DNA of 64,000 nt from Lampropedia aestuarii (GCF_004803635.1 NZ_SSWX01000012.1:62001-126000); one strand, 5' to 3'; numbered from the stretch's first letter, positions 25,926-36,372 are shown. Translations and numbers: made by a program. Notes: generated from the letters alone by a model not told the origin.

Positions 25926-26504
25926 ATGATGGGCCAATACCTTTGTTTTATTTGTTTTTTCATGACCGTACTTGCTTCTTTTTCCTCTGTTCTTGCAGGC
26001 TGTTTGCATAAGCCCTTGCGCAAGCTGAGCTTGGCTGCCGGTGCGCTGGCTATGTCGGCTGCGGCTGTTGCGCAGGTTGGCCCTCAAGCCAATGGCCAGC
26101 CACAAATGGATTTGCCGCGGCTGGATATCACCAGCACCATGCACCGCATTGACGCCCAGGTGGCCGCGACCCCTTTGCAGCGCCAAATTGGTCTGATGCA
26201 CCGCCAGAGCATGCCCGAGCATGAGGGCATGCTGTTTGTGTTCGAGACCCCGAATGTGCAGTGTTTCTGGATGAAAAATACCTTGCTGCCTTTGTCTGCC
26301 GCTTTTGTCGCTGACGACGGGCGCATTGTCAATCTGGTTGATATGCAGCCAATGTCCACCGATTCGCATTGCTCCACCGAGCCCGTACGTTATGTGCTGG
26401 AGATGAACCAGGGCTGGTTTGTCAAGCGCGGCATCGAGGCTGGCGCGCACCTAAAATCAAAAATTTTTGAAAACGCCGCTGCTCCGAGCGCCAGTAAGCA
26501 ATAA
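25926..26504 (+). CDS. Exported DUF192 family protein
   Basis: The C-terminal about 110 residues are a DUF192 domain: QRQIGLMHRQSMPEHEGMLF, FWMKNTLLPLS and NLVDMQPMSTDSHC are its usual signature strands. Function is not established; DUF192 proteins are small periplasmic or exported proteins. The N-terminus is hydrophobic with a likely cleavage after SAAAVA. The start is uncertain: ATG at 25926 or 25929, or 25962, none with a clear ribosome binding site. A strong terminator follows at 26509-26538. It lies 134 bp after mksB and may be read separately. Confidence 0.85.
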   Translation: MMGQYLCFICFFMTVLASFSSVLAGCLHKPLRKLSLAAGALAMSAAAVAQVGPQANGQPQMDLPRLDITSTMHRIDAQVAATPLQRQIGLMHRQSMPEHEGMLFVFETPNVQCFWMKNTLLPLSAAFVADDGRIVNLVDMQPMSTDSHCSTEPVRYVLEMNQGWFVKRGIEAGAHLKSKIFENAAAPSASKQ

Positions 26505-26508
26505 AAAA

Positions 26509-26538
26509 CAGGCCTCGGTTTGGAGGCCTGTTTTTTTG
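26509..26538 (+). terminator. Intrinsic terminator after the DUF192 gene
   Basis: The 8-bp stem CAGGCCTC/GAGGCCTG with a 6-nt loop is followed by seven T residues. Confidence 0.92.
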
Positions 26539-26555
26539 AGAAGATTAGAGCGTGT

Positions 26556-26829
26556 TCTAAGAGCCTGTTCAAAGTCTCGACGCAGTCGCGCAAGGCACAA
26601 AAAAGAGGCAGTACAAGACGCCTGTTGCAGTTCATACGTCTGTATGAGCACAACGGGCAACGCAGTCATGCGCTTTTTTGTGCCTTGCCCTTCGGGTTGG
26701 AGCCCAAAAGGCACGCTGCTTTGTTAAAAATCCTCGCCGGGCAGCTAGCCCGACTGCGGTTTTTGCCGCGCATCGTATCCTTTTGGGCTCCAACGCGGTC
26801 TGCGTGGAGACTTTGAACAGGCTCTTAAC
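26556..26829. mobile_element. MITE-like element, copy C, with 21-bp terminal inverted repeats
   Basis: Perfect inverted repeats lie at 26558-26578 (TAAGAGCCTGTTCAAAGTCT plus C) and 26807-26827, enclosing about 270 bp with no plausible gene. The outermost TA at each end fits the TA target duplication of IS630/Tc1-type elements. Inside are the family core GCGCAAGGCACAAAAAAGAGG in part (CGCAAGGCACAAAAAAGAGG), its inverse TTTTTTGTGCCTTGC, and a central hairpin CATAC-GTCT-GTATG. The right end overlaps the stop codon of the DUF4149 gene. Confidence 0.75.
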
Positions 26830-27301
26830 GCTGCCAGTGCAGCTTAGAGGCCAGTCGCCACAGCACGACACTGGCGCACAGCCATTGGGCTGCATACATG
26901 CCGGTGCCCACGCGGTGCCATAAAGCCAGGTTCTCGCGCGCCACAATGCGCGGCGCTACTGCATATTCACTGAGCAGGGCAAGCACGGCGCCAGCCAGAA
27001 TCCATGCGGTCAAGGCCATTGCCCAGATCGCTGCTGGGCTGGGCGCTGGCAGCGGCGTGCCTGCTGGCGTATCCAGATAGTCCGGGCGTGGCGTGCGCAG
27101 CGTGAAAATCAGGATGAAGCAGCAGGCCAGCGATACCCAGGTAGTCGCTGAAAACAGCTTGGCTGCCATTTGTCCGGCAATCGCCGCAGTGGGCAGGTGG
27201 CTGAACAACAAGGGCACACACAAAAAACCAACCACACTCAGGCTGCCCCACCACAGGGCCGCGGCAAAGAGCGGGAGTTGTTGCTGTTTGATTGTGTGCA
27301 T
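26825..27301 (-). CDS. DUF4149 membrane protein
   Basis: A 158-residue inner-membrane protein with four predicted membrane segments at about 10-32, 47-66, 90-112 and 134-152. FAAALWWGSLSVVGFLCVPL and the Pro-rich loop after the second segment are typical of DUF4149 proteins beside greA in Burkholderiales. It lies 27 bp downstream of greA on the same strand and is probably co-transcribed. Its TAA stop (26827-26825) is inside the terminal inverted repeat of MITE copy C. Function is unknown. Confidence 0.85.
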   Translation of the reverse strand: MHTIKQQQLPLFAAALWWGSLSVVGFLCVPLLFSHLPTAAIAGQMAAKLFSATTWVSLACCFILIFTLRTPRPDYLDTPAGTPLPAPSPAAIWAMALTAWILAGAVLALLSEYAVAPRIVARENLALWHRVGTGMYAAQWLCASVVLWRLASKLHWQR

Positions 27302-27328
27302 GGCGGGATCGAAACTGGTTGGGTCGAT

Positions 27329-27805
27329 TTAAATGTAGCGAACGGCCACGATTTCGTAGCTTTTTTCGCCGCCTGGGGTGACCACCACGGCCACATCGCC
27401 TTCCAATTTGCCAATCAGTGCGCGCGCGATTGGGCTGGAGACATTGAGCAGGCCCTTTTTGATATCGGCTTCGTCTTCGCCGACGATTTGGTAGGTAACG
27501 CGATCGCCGCTGTCTTCGTCTTCCAACTCGACCGTGGCACCGAATACGACTTTGCCTTCGGCATTGAGACTGGCTGGGTCAATGACCAGCGCAGCAGCGA
27601 GCTTGCCTTCGATGTCTTTGATGCGGCCTTCGATAAAACCTTGGCGGTCTTTGGCGGCCTCGTACTCGGCGTTCTCACTCAAGTCGCCTTGCGCGCGCGC
27701 CTCAGCAATGGCGTTGATGATGGCTGGACGTTCTACGCTTTTGAGCTGATGCAGCTCGGCCTTGAGCAATTCAGCGCCGCGTGTGGTGACGGGAAGAGTT
27801 GTCAT
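27329..27805 (-). CDS. greA: Transcription elongation factor GreA
   Basis: GreA rescues backtracked RNA polymerase by stimulating cleavage of the nascent RNA in the secondary channel. The 158-residue product has the N-terminal coiled coil (about 8-75) with the acidic tip [16 protein letters not shown] carrying the conserved Asp and Glu, and the C-terminal FKBP-like domain with [14 protein letters not shown]. Length is normal. It is followed by a DUF4149 gene. Unlike in many relatives, no carB gene is upstream within the next 300 bp. Confidence 0.98.
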   Translation of the reverse strand: MTTLPVTTRGAELLKAELHQLKSVERPAIINAIAEARAQGDLSENAEYEAAKDRQGFIEGRIKDIEGKLAAALVIDPASLNAEGKVVFGATVELEDEDSGDRVTYQIVGEDEADIKKGLLNVSSPIARALIGKLEGDVAVVVTPGGEKSYEIVAVRYI

Positions 27806-28134
27806 TTTTCACTTTCCAAAAAAACGCACCGCCGAATGTTGCCATGCAGCGGTGTGAGATTGCATTGATTGTGCCCATTCTGGGTTGGGCTCGTAGAACG
27901 TGCACACGGCCTGGATGCATGAAGCAATCAGGCCGTGGCAGTTGGTAAGAACGTGCTTGCGTTCTTTGAGCACGTTCTTTGGGTATGGCAGCTATTGTGG
28001 CACAGACCCGGATGCCGGCATTGTAATCGGTGTCTTTGACGCCAAAGCACTAATTGATAACCCTAGGGCGGATTTGAAAAAGCGCGGTTGTGGTCCAAGC
28101 TCCAGCAACGGGCGGACAGCGCTTCTCAGGACAC
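27806..28134. other. Intergenic region upstream of greA
   Basis: No gene is apparent. It contains an 11-bp perfect inverted repeat AAGAACGTGCT/AGCACGTTCTT (27947-27957/27969-27979) and an 8-bp one, ACGGCCTG/CAGGCCGT, within 27906-27937. These could be terminator-like hairpins or remnants of a small mobile element. Confidence 0.5.
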
Positions 28135-29076
28135 TCAATCCGTGCGCGATTTGCCTGGGCGCTGTAATGCCATTCTGGATGGTTCTTGCGGCATCAAGCC
28201 GCTGCTGGGCGCGCGGGCTGTATCACGCAAGAATTGCCAGACCGCCTGCACACGGGCCAGGTGGCGAATTTCTGCAGGCATGGACATCCAGAAGGTGCGG
28301 TGAAAATGCGCGTCTTGCGGCAGCACACATTCCAGCGCCGGGTCCTTGTCGCCAATAAAAGCAGGCAAAATGGCCAGGCCTGCGCCATGCCGAACAGCTT
28401 CGTACTGTGCTGAGATGCTGGTGCTGCGCAAGCCAAAATGGTTGGGTTGAAAAAAGGTCTCCAAAAACTGCAGTTGTTTGGAGAACAGCAAGTCGTCCAC
28501 ATAGGAGATAAAGGTGTGTGGCTCCAGATCGGCGACCGATTCAATGCGCGGGTAGTCGGCCAAATACGTTTTGGCGCCGTACAAACGCAGGATGTAGTCG
28601 CTGAGTTTGGTCACCACGACCGAGCCGCGGGTTGGCCGTTCTAGCGAGATGACAATATCGGCCTCACGCCGCGAGAGGTGCAGCAGCCTAGGCAATGCCA
28701 GTAAATCAATCACCAGGTTTGGGTGTTGTTTGGCCAAGCTGGCCAGCGGCGCAGCCAGCACTTTGGCGCCCAGGCCTTCGGGTACGCCAACGCGTACCAG
28801 CCCCGATAAGCCTTCTTCTTGTTTGACCAGGGAGCTGCTTTCAATCGAGAGAAATGCCTCTTCCATGGCTTCTGCCTGGGGGAGCAAGTGCTGGCCGGCT
28901 TCGGTCAGGCGGTGGCCGGAGGTTTCTCTGGCAAACAAGGGCACGCCCATTTCCTTTTCCAGCGCCTGAATGCGGCGGCTGACGGTGGTGTGATCCACTT
29001 GCACGGTGCGCGCAGCATTGATCAAGGTGCCTGTGCGTGCCAGCGCCAGAAAATAACGCAGGTTATCCCAATCCAT
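28135..29076 (-). CDS. LysR family transcriptional regulator
   Basis: A 313-residue regulator. The N-terminal winged helix-turn-helix (about 1-60) contains LRYFLALARTGTLINAART and VDHTTVSRRIQALEKEMG, with a typical linker helix to about 90. The remaining two-lobed effector domain is of the periplasmic-binding-protein type. I chose ATG 29076 (MDWDNLRYF) with AGGAC upstream rather than a longer frame. It is divergent from the tolC-like gene 397 bp away, which is a possible target, but no LysR box (T-N11-A pair) stands out. Effector unknown. Confidence 0.93.
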   Translation of the reverse strand: MDWDNLRYFLALARTGTLINAARTVQVDHTTVSRRIQALEKEMGVPLFARETSGHRLTEAGQHLLPQAEAMEEAFLSIESSSLVKQEEGLSGLVRVGVPEGLGAKVLAAPLASLAKQHPNLVIDLLALPRLLHLSRREADIVISLERPTRGSVVVTKLSDYILRLYGAKTYLADYPRIESVADLEPHTFISYVDDLLFSKQLQFLETFFQPNHFGLRSTSISAQYEAVRHGAGLAILPAFIGDKDPALECVLPQDAHFHRTFWMSMPAEIRHLARVQAVWQFLRDTARAPSSGLMPQEPSRMALQRPGKSRTD

Positions 29077-29473
29077 GTGTACCAACTGTCCTGTAATTGC
29101 TTGTTGACTGTGAGGCTCTCCATCATAGTGCGGTACAGCGCGCTGTGTAGGCACTATGTGCTGATAGGGCGATCTTTGAGAAACCGATGGTGCAGCTTAC
29201 GCGGCGGTGACTGATGGCGGGCTTTACGCGATCTCACCGTGCGGCAAGCCGCAACGTGTGCAACAATCAAGCAAGAATGCTGAGGGTGCGATGCGGCTTG
29301 CATCGACGGACTTTTTCAGCAACACATCCATGTTTTTGTGTTTGCCGGCCCCACTAGGGCTTGGTCTCCAGGGGCTAGGCAAACTTAGCACACCTGCTTG
29401 TTGTGGTCTGAGCGTGTGGGTTTCGCCCAGCTTGCCTAGTGCCCAACCGGGGATGTTTTCTTCTTTCTGATTT
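29077..29473. other. Divergent region between the LysR and TolC-like genes
   Basis: I see no gene, clear promoter or strong hairpin here. It presumably holds both promoters. Confidence 0.5.
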
Positions 29474-30895
29474 ATGCGTTTTCCAATCCATAGCACGCTT
29501 CGTCTGAGTTTGTCTGCCTTGCTTATCGGCACGCCCTTGTTATTGCAAGCCCAAAGTTTGTTGGACATGGTTGAAAACGCCACTGGCTATGACGCGCAAT
29601 GGCGCAGTGCACAAGCAGAAAAAGAAGCCGCAGAGCGCCGCAGCGACCAGGCGCGTGCGCCCTTGCTGCCGCAAGTGGGCATTGGTGCTGACCTGTCGCG
29701 TGCGCAAACGCGCTTGAACATCCAGGACCGCCAGCACACCGGCACCACCCACAACATCGCGTTGATGGCTTCGCAGTCGTTGTACCGGCCTGCTGACAAT
29801 GTGCAGTTGTCGCAAAGCAAATTGGCCGTGCAGTCAGCGCAATATGCACTCAACGCAGCGGCGCAAGATTTGATAGTGCGTGTGGCACAAGCCTATTTTG
29901 ACGTACTGGTCGCGCAAGATACCTTGGCCTTTGTGCAGGCTGAAAAAGAGTCGGTGATAGAGCAGTTGGCCGCGGCTGAGCGCAATTTCGAAGTGGGCAA
30001 CTCGACCATCACCGACACGCGCGAAGCCCAGGCACGCTTTGACCTGGTGCGCGCGCAAGAGATTGCGGCAGCCAATGACCTGCAGGTGAAAAAACTGGCA
30101 TTGGACAAGACCGTGGGCCTGATTCAAAGCCAGCCATGGCCCCTGCAACACCCCTTCACCTTGCCTGAACCCAGCTCGGAGAATGTGATGGATTGGGTCG
30201 ACTGGGCGCAAAGCCAGCAACCACAGATCCGCCAGGCCCAACTCGGGCTGGACATTGCCAAGCTGGAAACCGACAAGGCCGAAACTGGGCATTTGCCAAC
30301 GGTGAGCTTGACTGCCAGTGTGGGGCAAACCAATAACCGGCAAGGCACGCTGGCCACGCCAGTCAATGGCATGCGCTCGCAGCAAGCCAGTGTAGGGGTG
30401 GCGCTGAACATGCCTTTGTATGCCGGCGGTGCAGTGCAAAACCGCGTGCGAGAAACGCTGGCGCTGGAAGAGGTCGCACGGGCGCAGCTCGATGAAGTCA
30501 CACGCAATACCGTGCAGGCCACGCGTGAGGCGTTTTACGGCATGCAGTCCGGGCGCAGCCAGGTCAAGGCCCTGGAAGCGGCAGAAGTCTCCTCGCTCAG
30601 TGCGCTGGAGGCCAACCAATTGGGTTATGAGGTCGGCGTGCGGATTAACCTGGATGTCTTGAATTCGCAAAGTCAGCTGTTCCAGACCCGCCGCGACCTG
30701 GCCCAAGCGCGCTACGGCGTGCTGATGAGCAATTTGCGACTGGCCCAGGCCAGTGGCACTTTGAGCATGGACGATGTGCGCAAAATTGATGCTTTGCTGC
30801 AACCGCTGCCTGCCGCGGCATCAGCGACTACTTCGGGCAATTCCACTGCAGCCCCAGCCGAGGCAGCCCCTGTGACTACTGCGCCGCAGCAGTAA
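29474..30895 (+). CDS. tolC: TolC family outer-membrane channel
   Basis: A 473-residue outer-membrane efflux or type I secretion protein. A signal peptide ends near LLLQA-QSL. Two tandem outer-membrane-efflux repeats follow, each with long amphipathic helices: YDAQWRSAQAEKEAAERRSD starts the first, and LGLDIAKLETDKAETGHLP the middle. GYEVGVRINLDVLNSQSQL near 385-403 is the conserved G-T-R/I-D-VL region of TolC. The last 40 residues are an Ala/Thr/Pro tail. No inner-membrane efflux pump lies beside it, so the partner cannot be named. Confidence 0.93.
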   Translation: MRFPIHSTLRLSLSALLIGTPLLLQAQSLLDMVENATGYDAQWRSAQAEKEAAERRSDQARAPLLPQVGIGADLSRAQTRLNIQDRQHTGTTHNIALMASQSLYRPADNVQLSQSKLAVQSAQYALNAAAQDLIVRVAQAYFDVLVAQDTLAFVQAEKESVIEQLAAAERNFEVGNSTITDTREAQARFDLVRAQEIAAANDLQVKKLALDKTVGLIQSQPWPLQHPFTLPEPSSENVMDWVDWAQSQQPQIRQAQLGLDIAKLETDKAETGHLPTVSLTASVGQTNNRQGTLATPVNGMRSQQASVGVALNMPLYAGGAVQNRVRETLALEEVARAQLDEVTRNTVQATREAFYGMQSGRSQVKALEAAEVSSLSALEANQLGYEVGVRINLDVLNSQSQLFQTRRDLAQARYGVLMSNLRLAQASGTLSMDDVRKIDALLQPLPAAASATTSGNSTAAPAEAAPVTTAPQQ

Positions 30896-31016
30896 GCGCA
30901 GCGGTTGTTGGGAACCTAGGGTGGCGCAGCTTGGCTGCCCACGCCAGTTGCCGCTCAAACAAGCAACGTTGCAGCGGTGTCGTTTCAAAAGCAGCACCAA
31001 TCACCCAACCACCCAA

Positions 31017-32252
31017 TCACTCAAACGGCAAGGACAACTGCAACGCACTGTACTGCGCCGCTTTGGGCTGCTGCTGCGCCTTCGCATCCATCTGCTGCGC
31101 CTGCTCCAAGGGCAGCAAATTGTCCACCTTGACTCCGAGCAGACGAAAACGCCGCGTCAGATCAATCCGCTTCAAGCACTGGCCCGCGACCTGGCGGATC
31201 ACGGCGGCGTCTTGCGTATGGTGGTCGATGGTAATCGCGCGGGTCGCCGAGCGAAAATCTGGAAATCGGATCTTCACGCCCACGGTGCGGCCTGCGTAGC
31301 CTTTGCGTTGCAAGTCAGCGGCCACCCGTTCGCACAAATGCGTGAACAGCGCCGAGAGTTCGGCTTTGTCAGCACGCGCATGCAGGTCACGCTCAAACGT
31401 GGTTTCGCGGCTCATGGACACGGGGGTGCTGTCAGTCACCAGTGGCCGCTCATCATGGCCCCAGGCAATGCGGTGCAGCCAGGCGCCATAGGCGGGGCCA
31501 AAGGCATCGATCAGCGCTTGCGCATCGGCATGTGCCAAGTCGTGCAAGTGGCGAATGCCCATGCTGTCGAGCTTTTCACTCGTTTTTGGGCCAATGCCAT
31601 TGACTTTTTTGCAGGGCAGCGGCCAGAGCCTGTCGGTCACTTGCTCGGGCATCAAAATGAAAATGCCATTGGGCTTGTGCCACTCGCTGGCCAGTTTGGC
31701 CAAGAGCTTGTTGGGCGCAACGCCGATGGAGCAGGTCAGGCCGGTGTCGTCAAAAATGGCTTGCTGGATGCGCTTGGCCAGCAGATAGCCGCCTTCGTCC
31801 TGGCCGCCAGGCACATCGCTGAAGTCGATGTAGACCTCGTCGACGCCGCGGTCTTCGATTTCAGGCGCATAGTGCGCAATGATGGCTTTGAAGCGGCGCG
31901 AGTACGCGCGGTACTGCTCGAAATCGGCCGGCAACAAATAGGCATCGGGGCAGAGTTTGGCCGCTTTCATCATGCCCATGGCTGAGCCGATGCCGAACTG
32001 CCGCGCCTCGTAGGTGGCAGTCGTGATGACGCCACGCCCAGTGTAGCTGTGCAAGCGGGCAAATGCCTCCAGTGGAATCTGCTCGGGCGGTAAGGCCTCC
32101 AGTTTGGCGTTGCCCAACCAGCCGGCGCTGCGGCTTCTGCCACCGACGACGACGGGCAGGCCTTTGAGCTGCGGCTGGCGCAGCAATTCGACGGAGGCAA
32201 AAAATGCATCCATGTCGAGGTGGGCAATCCGGCGAATAGGGGGGCTGGTCAT
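31017..32252 (-). CDS. dinB: DNA polymerase IV (DinB)
   Basis: A 411-residue Y-family translesion polymerase. The palm motif HLDMDAFFASVE with metal-binding Asp13 and the second motif RGVDEVYIDFSD with the catalytic Asp-Glu are intact, and the little-finger domain (about 250-360) carries RETTFERDL. The C-terminus ends LQLSLPF, the kind of hydrophobic beta-clamp-binding tail seen in DinB proteins. Start: ATG 32252 (MTSPPIRRIAHLDMD); the upstream frame extension is unlike the family. No LexA box was clear in the upstream region. Confidence 0.95.
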   Translation of the reverse strand: MTSPPIRRIAHLDMDAFFASVELLRQPQLKGLPVVVGGRSRSAGWLGNAKLEALPPEQIPLEAFARLHSYTGRGVITTATYEARQFGIGSAMGMMKAAKLCPDAYLLPADFEQYRAYSRRFKAIIAHYAPEIEDRGVDEVYIDFSDVPGGQDEGGYLLAKRIQQAIFDDTGLTCSIGVAPNKLLAKLASEWHKPNGIFILMPEQVTDRLWPLPCKKVNGIGPKTSEKLDSMGIRHLHDLAHADAQALIDAFGPAYGAWLHRIAWGHDERPLVTDSTPVSMSRETTFERDLHARADKAELSALFTHLCERVAADLQRKGYAGRTVGVKIRFPDFRSATRAITIDHHTQDAAVIRQVAGQCLKRIDLTRRFRLLGVKVDNLLPLEQAQQMDAKAQQQPKAAQYSALQLSLPFE

Positions 32253-32364
32253 GGGCTGCTTCAGGTCATCCAGGCTTATGGGCCCAGCACCTGTGCTGTA
32301 CCAACAAGCCATCAACAATTGTAGGCCGCTTGGGACATGCCTAGACCCAGTGGCGCACAGGCGA

Positions 32365-32414
32365 CAATCAAAAAAGAAAAATGCAAAAGGGCCGCTTGTT
32401 TGCACAAGCGGCCC
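32365..32414 (-). terminator. Intrinsic terminator after the nitroreductase gene
   Basis: An 11-bp perfect stem (32389-32399/32404-32414, GGGCCGCTTGT) with a 4-nt loop is followed on the minus strand by a long T-rich tract (TTTTGCATTTTTCTTTTTTG). Confidence 0.9.
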
Positions 32415-32488
32415 TGATTGCCAAACACAGGTTTTAGCGCGTCTTAGTCAAGCCCATTACCCCTGCTGGCGGCATTAGGCGCTCAATG

Positions 32489-33082
32489 TTAAGCACCAAA
32501 TGTTTTGAAGCGAGTGGCATCATCAATGAAGGTTTTCTCACCGAAACCAGCCTCGTTTGAGCCAAATGGCATTTGAGCGCGCAGTTTCCAGCTGGCTGGC
32601 ACGTTCCAGGTCGCTTGCACTTGTTCGTCAACGATCGGGCTGTAATGCTGCAAGCTGGCGCCGATATTGGCTTCGGCCAGAGCAGTCCAGACTGCGAGTT
32701 GGGCCATGCCAGCCGAATGCTCGGAGAACATGCCGAAGTCGTACGGGTACTTTTCGTTCAACGCTTTGACGGTGTCCTGGTCTTCAAAGAACAGCACAGT
32801 GCCAACACCAGCAGCAAAAGAGGTCATTTTGGCATCGGTTGGCGCAAAGGACTCAGCGGGCACCAGGCCGCGCAGTACTTCGCGCGTCAAATCCCAGAAT
32901 TGTCTGCTGGCATCACCGAACAGGATCACAGCGCGTGAGCTTTGCGAGTTGAAAGAAGATGGCGATTGGCGCATGGCTTCTTTGATGATGGCTTCAATCT
33001 CAGCGTGAGAGAGAGACACGTTTTTGCCTAAAGCGTATTGCGTGCGGCGTTTGGTCAGGGCTTGGATAACTTGGTTGCTCAT
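32489..33082 (-). CDS. Nitroreductase family NAD(P)H oxidoreductase
   Basis: A 197-residue FMN-dependent oxidoreductase of the nitroreductase fold. TKRRTQYALG near the N-terminus and PSSFNSQSSRAVILFGD hold the flavin-phosphate contacts, and a Gly-rich loop GVGTVLFFED follows. GASLQHYSP in the middle matches the usual NIGASLQHY signature. Start: ATG 33082 with AGAG upstream; the longer frame to 33226 is unconserved. It is monocistronic with its own terminator. Substrate unknown. Confidence 0.92.
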   Translation of the reverse strand: MSNQVIQALTKRRTQYALGKNVSLSHAEIEAIIKEAMRQSPSSFNSQSSRAVILFGDASRQFWDLTREVLRGLVPAESFAPTDAKMTSFAAGVGTVLFFEDQDTVKALNEKYPYDFGMFSEHSAGMAQLAVWTALAEANIGASLQHYSPIVDEQVQATWNVPASWKLRAQMPFGSNEAGFGEKTFIDDATRFKTFGA

Positions 33083-33519
33083 GGTGATCTCTACCTTTGG
33101 TGGTTCAGTTGTCGTAGAAGGGCTGGTGTGCTTGCAGGTTGTGCTCGATTGCATGCGCTGTTCACACGCCATGTCCGCAAGCATACTGCGATGTGATTTT
33201 TTTTGCAGCGCAACAGAGCGTTCCATAAAACGTACCAGTGCTGGATGCAGGCACTGGCGACGATGGCGGGCAAATCAGTGCGAGTCAATGAGGGGGCAAT
33301 GGTGTATTGGCGGTTTATCAAAGCACGCTGCTTGCAGTCGCGGTAAGGCATGAGAGCCGTCGCCAATGGTGCGCGCAGCAAGGCATCTGCTCGAATTGAC
33401 AAGCTTTTGTGTCTCATTACGCATGCAGGCGGTTGTCGAGACTGCATAATGCCAAGCGCTTGGTGTGGCCGCAAACGCAATGCGGGTGTACCGCTTTTTC
33501 CTAGCAACAAAGGATTTTC
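33083..33519. other. Divergent region between the nitroreductase gene and ppc
   Basis: No gene is supported. A TTGACA at about 33397-33402 and a CATAAT at about 33447-33452 are possible but poorly spaced promoter elements for ppc. Confidence 0.45.
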
Positions 33520-36372
33520 ATGAGCGATACTTTCTTGTCGACTGGTGGGGCTGCTGCGGACAAAGAGCAGCCGTTGTTGGATGATATTCGCCTGCTCGGC
33601 CGAATTTTGGGCGATGTCATTCGGGAGCAAGAAGGAGTTGCGGCTTTTGAGTTGATTGAGCGCATTCGCCAATTGGCTGTGGCCGATCGCAAAGCAGGAG
33701 ATGGGCAAGGGCAGCCCTTGTCCCAAGGCGGCTTGCAGGACTTGCTGCACGGTCTGACCAGCCAGGAGACAGTCACTGTTGCGCGGGCCTTCACCTATTT
33801 CAGCCATTTGGCCAATCTGGCCGAAGACCGCCATTTCTTGCGTCGCCGTGATATCCATGAGCGCCGTGGTGAGCATTCACGCGGCAGCATCACCGGCGCA
33901 TTGGCAGAATTGGAGCGGGCCGGTGTATCCAAAGCGCAAATCGCCGACTCCTTGGCACATGCCTATGTCTCGCCAGTGCTGACCGCACACCCGACCGAGG
34001 TGCAGCGCAAAAGCATCCTGGATGCAGAAAAAAACATTGCCCAATTGCTCTCGGTGCGCAGCCAGTTGCAAGAGGCGGCCGCCAAAGACCTGGTCTTGGG
34101 CACGCCCGATGCGCGCCTGCCTGCGCGTTTGCAGAGCAATGAGGCCGCCCTGCGCGCCCGGGTGACCCAGCTGTGGCAAACCCGGCTGATTCGATACTCG
34201 CGCCTGACGGTGGCCGATGAGATCGAAAACGCTTTGAGTTATTACGAAGCGACCTTTCTGCAAGAAATTCCTAAGCTGTACGAAACACTGGAGCAGGAAT
34301 TGGGCGCAGCACACCTGCCCAGTTTTTTCCGCATGGGCCAATGGATTGGTGGTGACCGTGATGGCAACCCCAATGTGTCGGCGCACACTTTGCTGCATGC
34401 GCTCCAGCGCCAGTCAGAGGTGGCACTGCGCCACTATTTGCAAGAAGTGCATGCACTGGGCGCCGAGCTGTCGATGTCCGAACGCCGCGCCGGCATGAGC
34501 GAGGCGCTGCAAGCCTTGGCCCAGGCCTCTGGCGATGACAGCGACCACCGTGCCGACGAGCCATACCGCCGCGTCTTGACTGGTGTGTATGCGCGTTTGA
34601 GTGCCACTTTGCACAACCTGACAGGTGGGCAGGCACCGCTGGCCGTACGCCATGCCATGCCTGCTTACCAAGACGCCAAAGAACTGCTGGCGGATTTGCA
34701 AACCATCACCACCTCGCTGTGCGAGCACCACGGCGCACCTTTGTTGCCAGCCCGTTTGAAACCACTGGTGCGCAAGGTCGAAGTGTTTGGCTTTCATTTG
34801 ACCACTTTGGATTTGCGCCAGAGCTCGGACCAGCATGAGCTGGTGCTGGGTGAGTTGCTGCAAGTGGCCCAGATCACGCCTGACTACAGCGCCTTGGATG
34901 AAGACGCCCGTGTGGCCTTGCTGCTGCAACTGCTCAATGAGGTGCGGCCTTTGCGTGTGCCGCACTACAACTACAGCAGCTGGACCAGCGGCGAAATGGC
35001 CATTTTTGACATGGCCCGCCAAGTCTTGGAGCGCTATGGCCCAGATGCCATTCGCCACTACATCATCAGCCATACCGAAACGGTCAGCGATTTACTCGAA
35101 GTGCTGGTGCTGATGAAAGAAGCCGGCCTGGTGCAAGGCACGCTGGGCAGTGCAGAAGGCGCGCGCGCCAGCATCATCGTTGTGCCACTGTTTGAGACCA
35201 TTGCCGACTTGCAGCATGCCCCAGGCATCATGCGCGGCTACTATGCGTGCGAAGGTGTGGCACGCATGATTCTGCAGTCGGGTGCCGAGCAAGACATCAT
35301 GCTGGGCTACTCAGACAGCAACAAAGACGGCGGCATTCTGACCAGCAACTGGGAGCTGTATGTGGCCGAAACCGCTCTGGTGCAATGCTTTAATGCGATT
35401 GGCCAGGAATACGGTGGTGAGATCCGCTTGCGCATGTTCCATGGCCGTGGTGGCGCGGTCGGGCGAGGCGGTGGCCCCAGCTATGACGCGATCCTGGCGC
35501 AGCCGCCGGGCACGGTGCGCGGCCAGATTCGCCTGACCGAGCAGGGCGAGGTGATTGCCTCCAAATACGCCAACCCGGAAATTGGCCGGCGCAATTTGCA
35601 AACACTGGTGGCCGCCACACTCAAGGCGACTTTGCTGCCACATACGAATGCTGTGCCAGAGGCCTATTTGGAGGCAGCCAAGGCCTTGTCCGAGGCCAGC
35701 ATGCGTGCTTACCGCGCACTGGTGTTTGAGACTCCGAATTTCGCCAGCTACTTTTTCAATGCCACACCAGTGCGTGAGATTGCCGAACTCAATATCGGCT
35801 CGCGTCCAGCATCGCGTAAACCGGGTCAGAAACTGGAGGATTTGCGCGCGATTCCATGGGGTTTCGGCTGGGGCCAAAGCCGCCTGACGCTGCCGGGCTG
35901 GTACGGCTTTGGCAGTGCGGTGCAAAGCTTTCTGGATTCTGCAGGCTCTGACAGCGACAAGGCAGCTCGCCTGCAATTGCTGCAAGAGATGGCCAGCCAG
36001 TGGCCGTTTTTCCAGACCTTGCTCTCCAACATGGACATGGTGATTGCCAAAAGCGATCTGGCGCTGGCCAAACGCTATTGCGCCTTGGTGCCAGATGCCG
36101 AGTTGGGGCAGCAAGTGTTTGAGGCCATCTCGCATGAATGGCATAGCACTGCGCAAGCGCTGGCACAGTTGACTGGCAACGAAGACCGCCTGGCTGCTAA
36201 CCCTGGCTTGGCGCGCTCGATCCGCCACCGCTTTCCATATATCGATCCGCTGCACCACATCCAGGTTGAATTGTTGGCTCGCTGGCGTGCAGGCGAGCAT
36301 GACGAGCGCGTGCAAACGGCCATCCATATCACCATCAATGGCATTGCCGCAGCTTTGCGCAATACCGGTTAA
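33520..36372 (+). CDS. ppc: Phosphoenolpyruvate carboxylase
   Basis: This 950-residue cytoplasmic enzyme carboxylates phosphoenolpyruvate to oxaloacetate, refilling the citric acid cycle. The catalytic His157 lies in [23 protein letters not shown] holds a substrate-binding Arg, and the flexible catalytic loop [15 protein letters not shown] is intact, as are [10 protein letters not shown] and the C-terminal [11 protein letters not shown]. The ATG has AAAGGA seven bases upstream. Length is typical (about 880-950). It is transcribed alone. Confidence 0.98.
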   Translation: MSDTFLSTGGAAADKEQPLLDDIRLLGRILGDVIREQEGVAAFELIERIRQLAVADRKAGDGQGQPLSQGGLQDLLHGLTSQETVTVARAFTYFSHLANLAEDRHFLRRRDIHERRGEHSRGSITGALAELERAGVSKAQIADSLAHAYVSPVLTAHPTEVQRKSILDAEKNIAQLLSVRSQLQEAAAKDLVLGTPDARLPARLQSNEAALRARVTQLWQTRLIRYSRLTVADEIENALSYYEATFLQEIPKLYETLEQELGAAHLPSFFRMGQWIGGDRDGNPNVSAHTLLHALQRQSEVALRHYLQEVHALGAELSMSERRAGMSEALQALAQASGDDSDHRADEPYRRVLTGVYARLSATLHNLTGGQAPLAVRHAMPAYQDAKELLADLQTITTSLCEHHGAPLLPARLKPLVRKVEVFGFHLTTLDLRQSSDQHELVLGELLQVAQITPDYSALDEDARVALLLQLLNEVRPLRVPHYNYSSWTSGEMAIFDMARQVLERYGPDAIRHYIISHTETVSDLLEVLVLMKEAGLVQGTLGSAEGARASIIVVPLFETIADLQHAPGIMRGYYACEGVARMILQSGAEQDIMLGYSDSNKDGGILTSNWELYVAETALVQCFNAIGQEYGGEIRLRMFHGRGGAVGRGGGPSYDAILAQPPGTVRGQIRLTEQGEVIASKYANPEIGRRNLQTLVAATLKATLLPHTNAVPEAYLEAAKALSEASMRAYRALVFETPNFASYFFNATPVREIAELNIGSRPASRKPGQKLEDLRAIPWGFGWGQSRLTLPGWYGFGSAVQSFLDSAGSDSDKAARLQLLQEMASQWPFFQTLLSNMDMVIAKSDLALAKRYCALVPDAELGQQVFEAISHEWHSTAQALAQLTGNEDRLAANPGLARSIRHRFPYIDPLHHIQVELLARWRAGEHDERVQTAIHITINGIAAALRNTG

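Noticed and set aside
32253-32488. A LexA box upstream of dinB
   Set aside because: I looked for CTGT-N8-ACAG upstream of the chosen start and found no convincing match.
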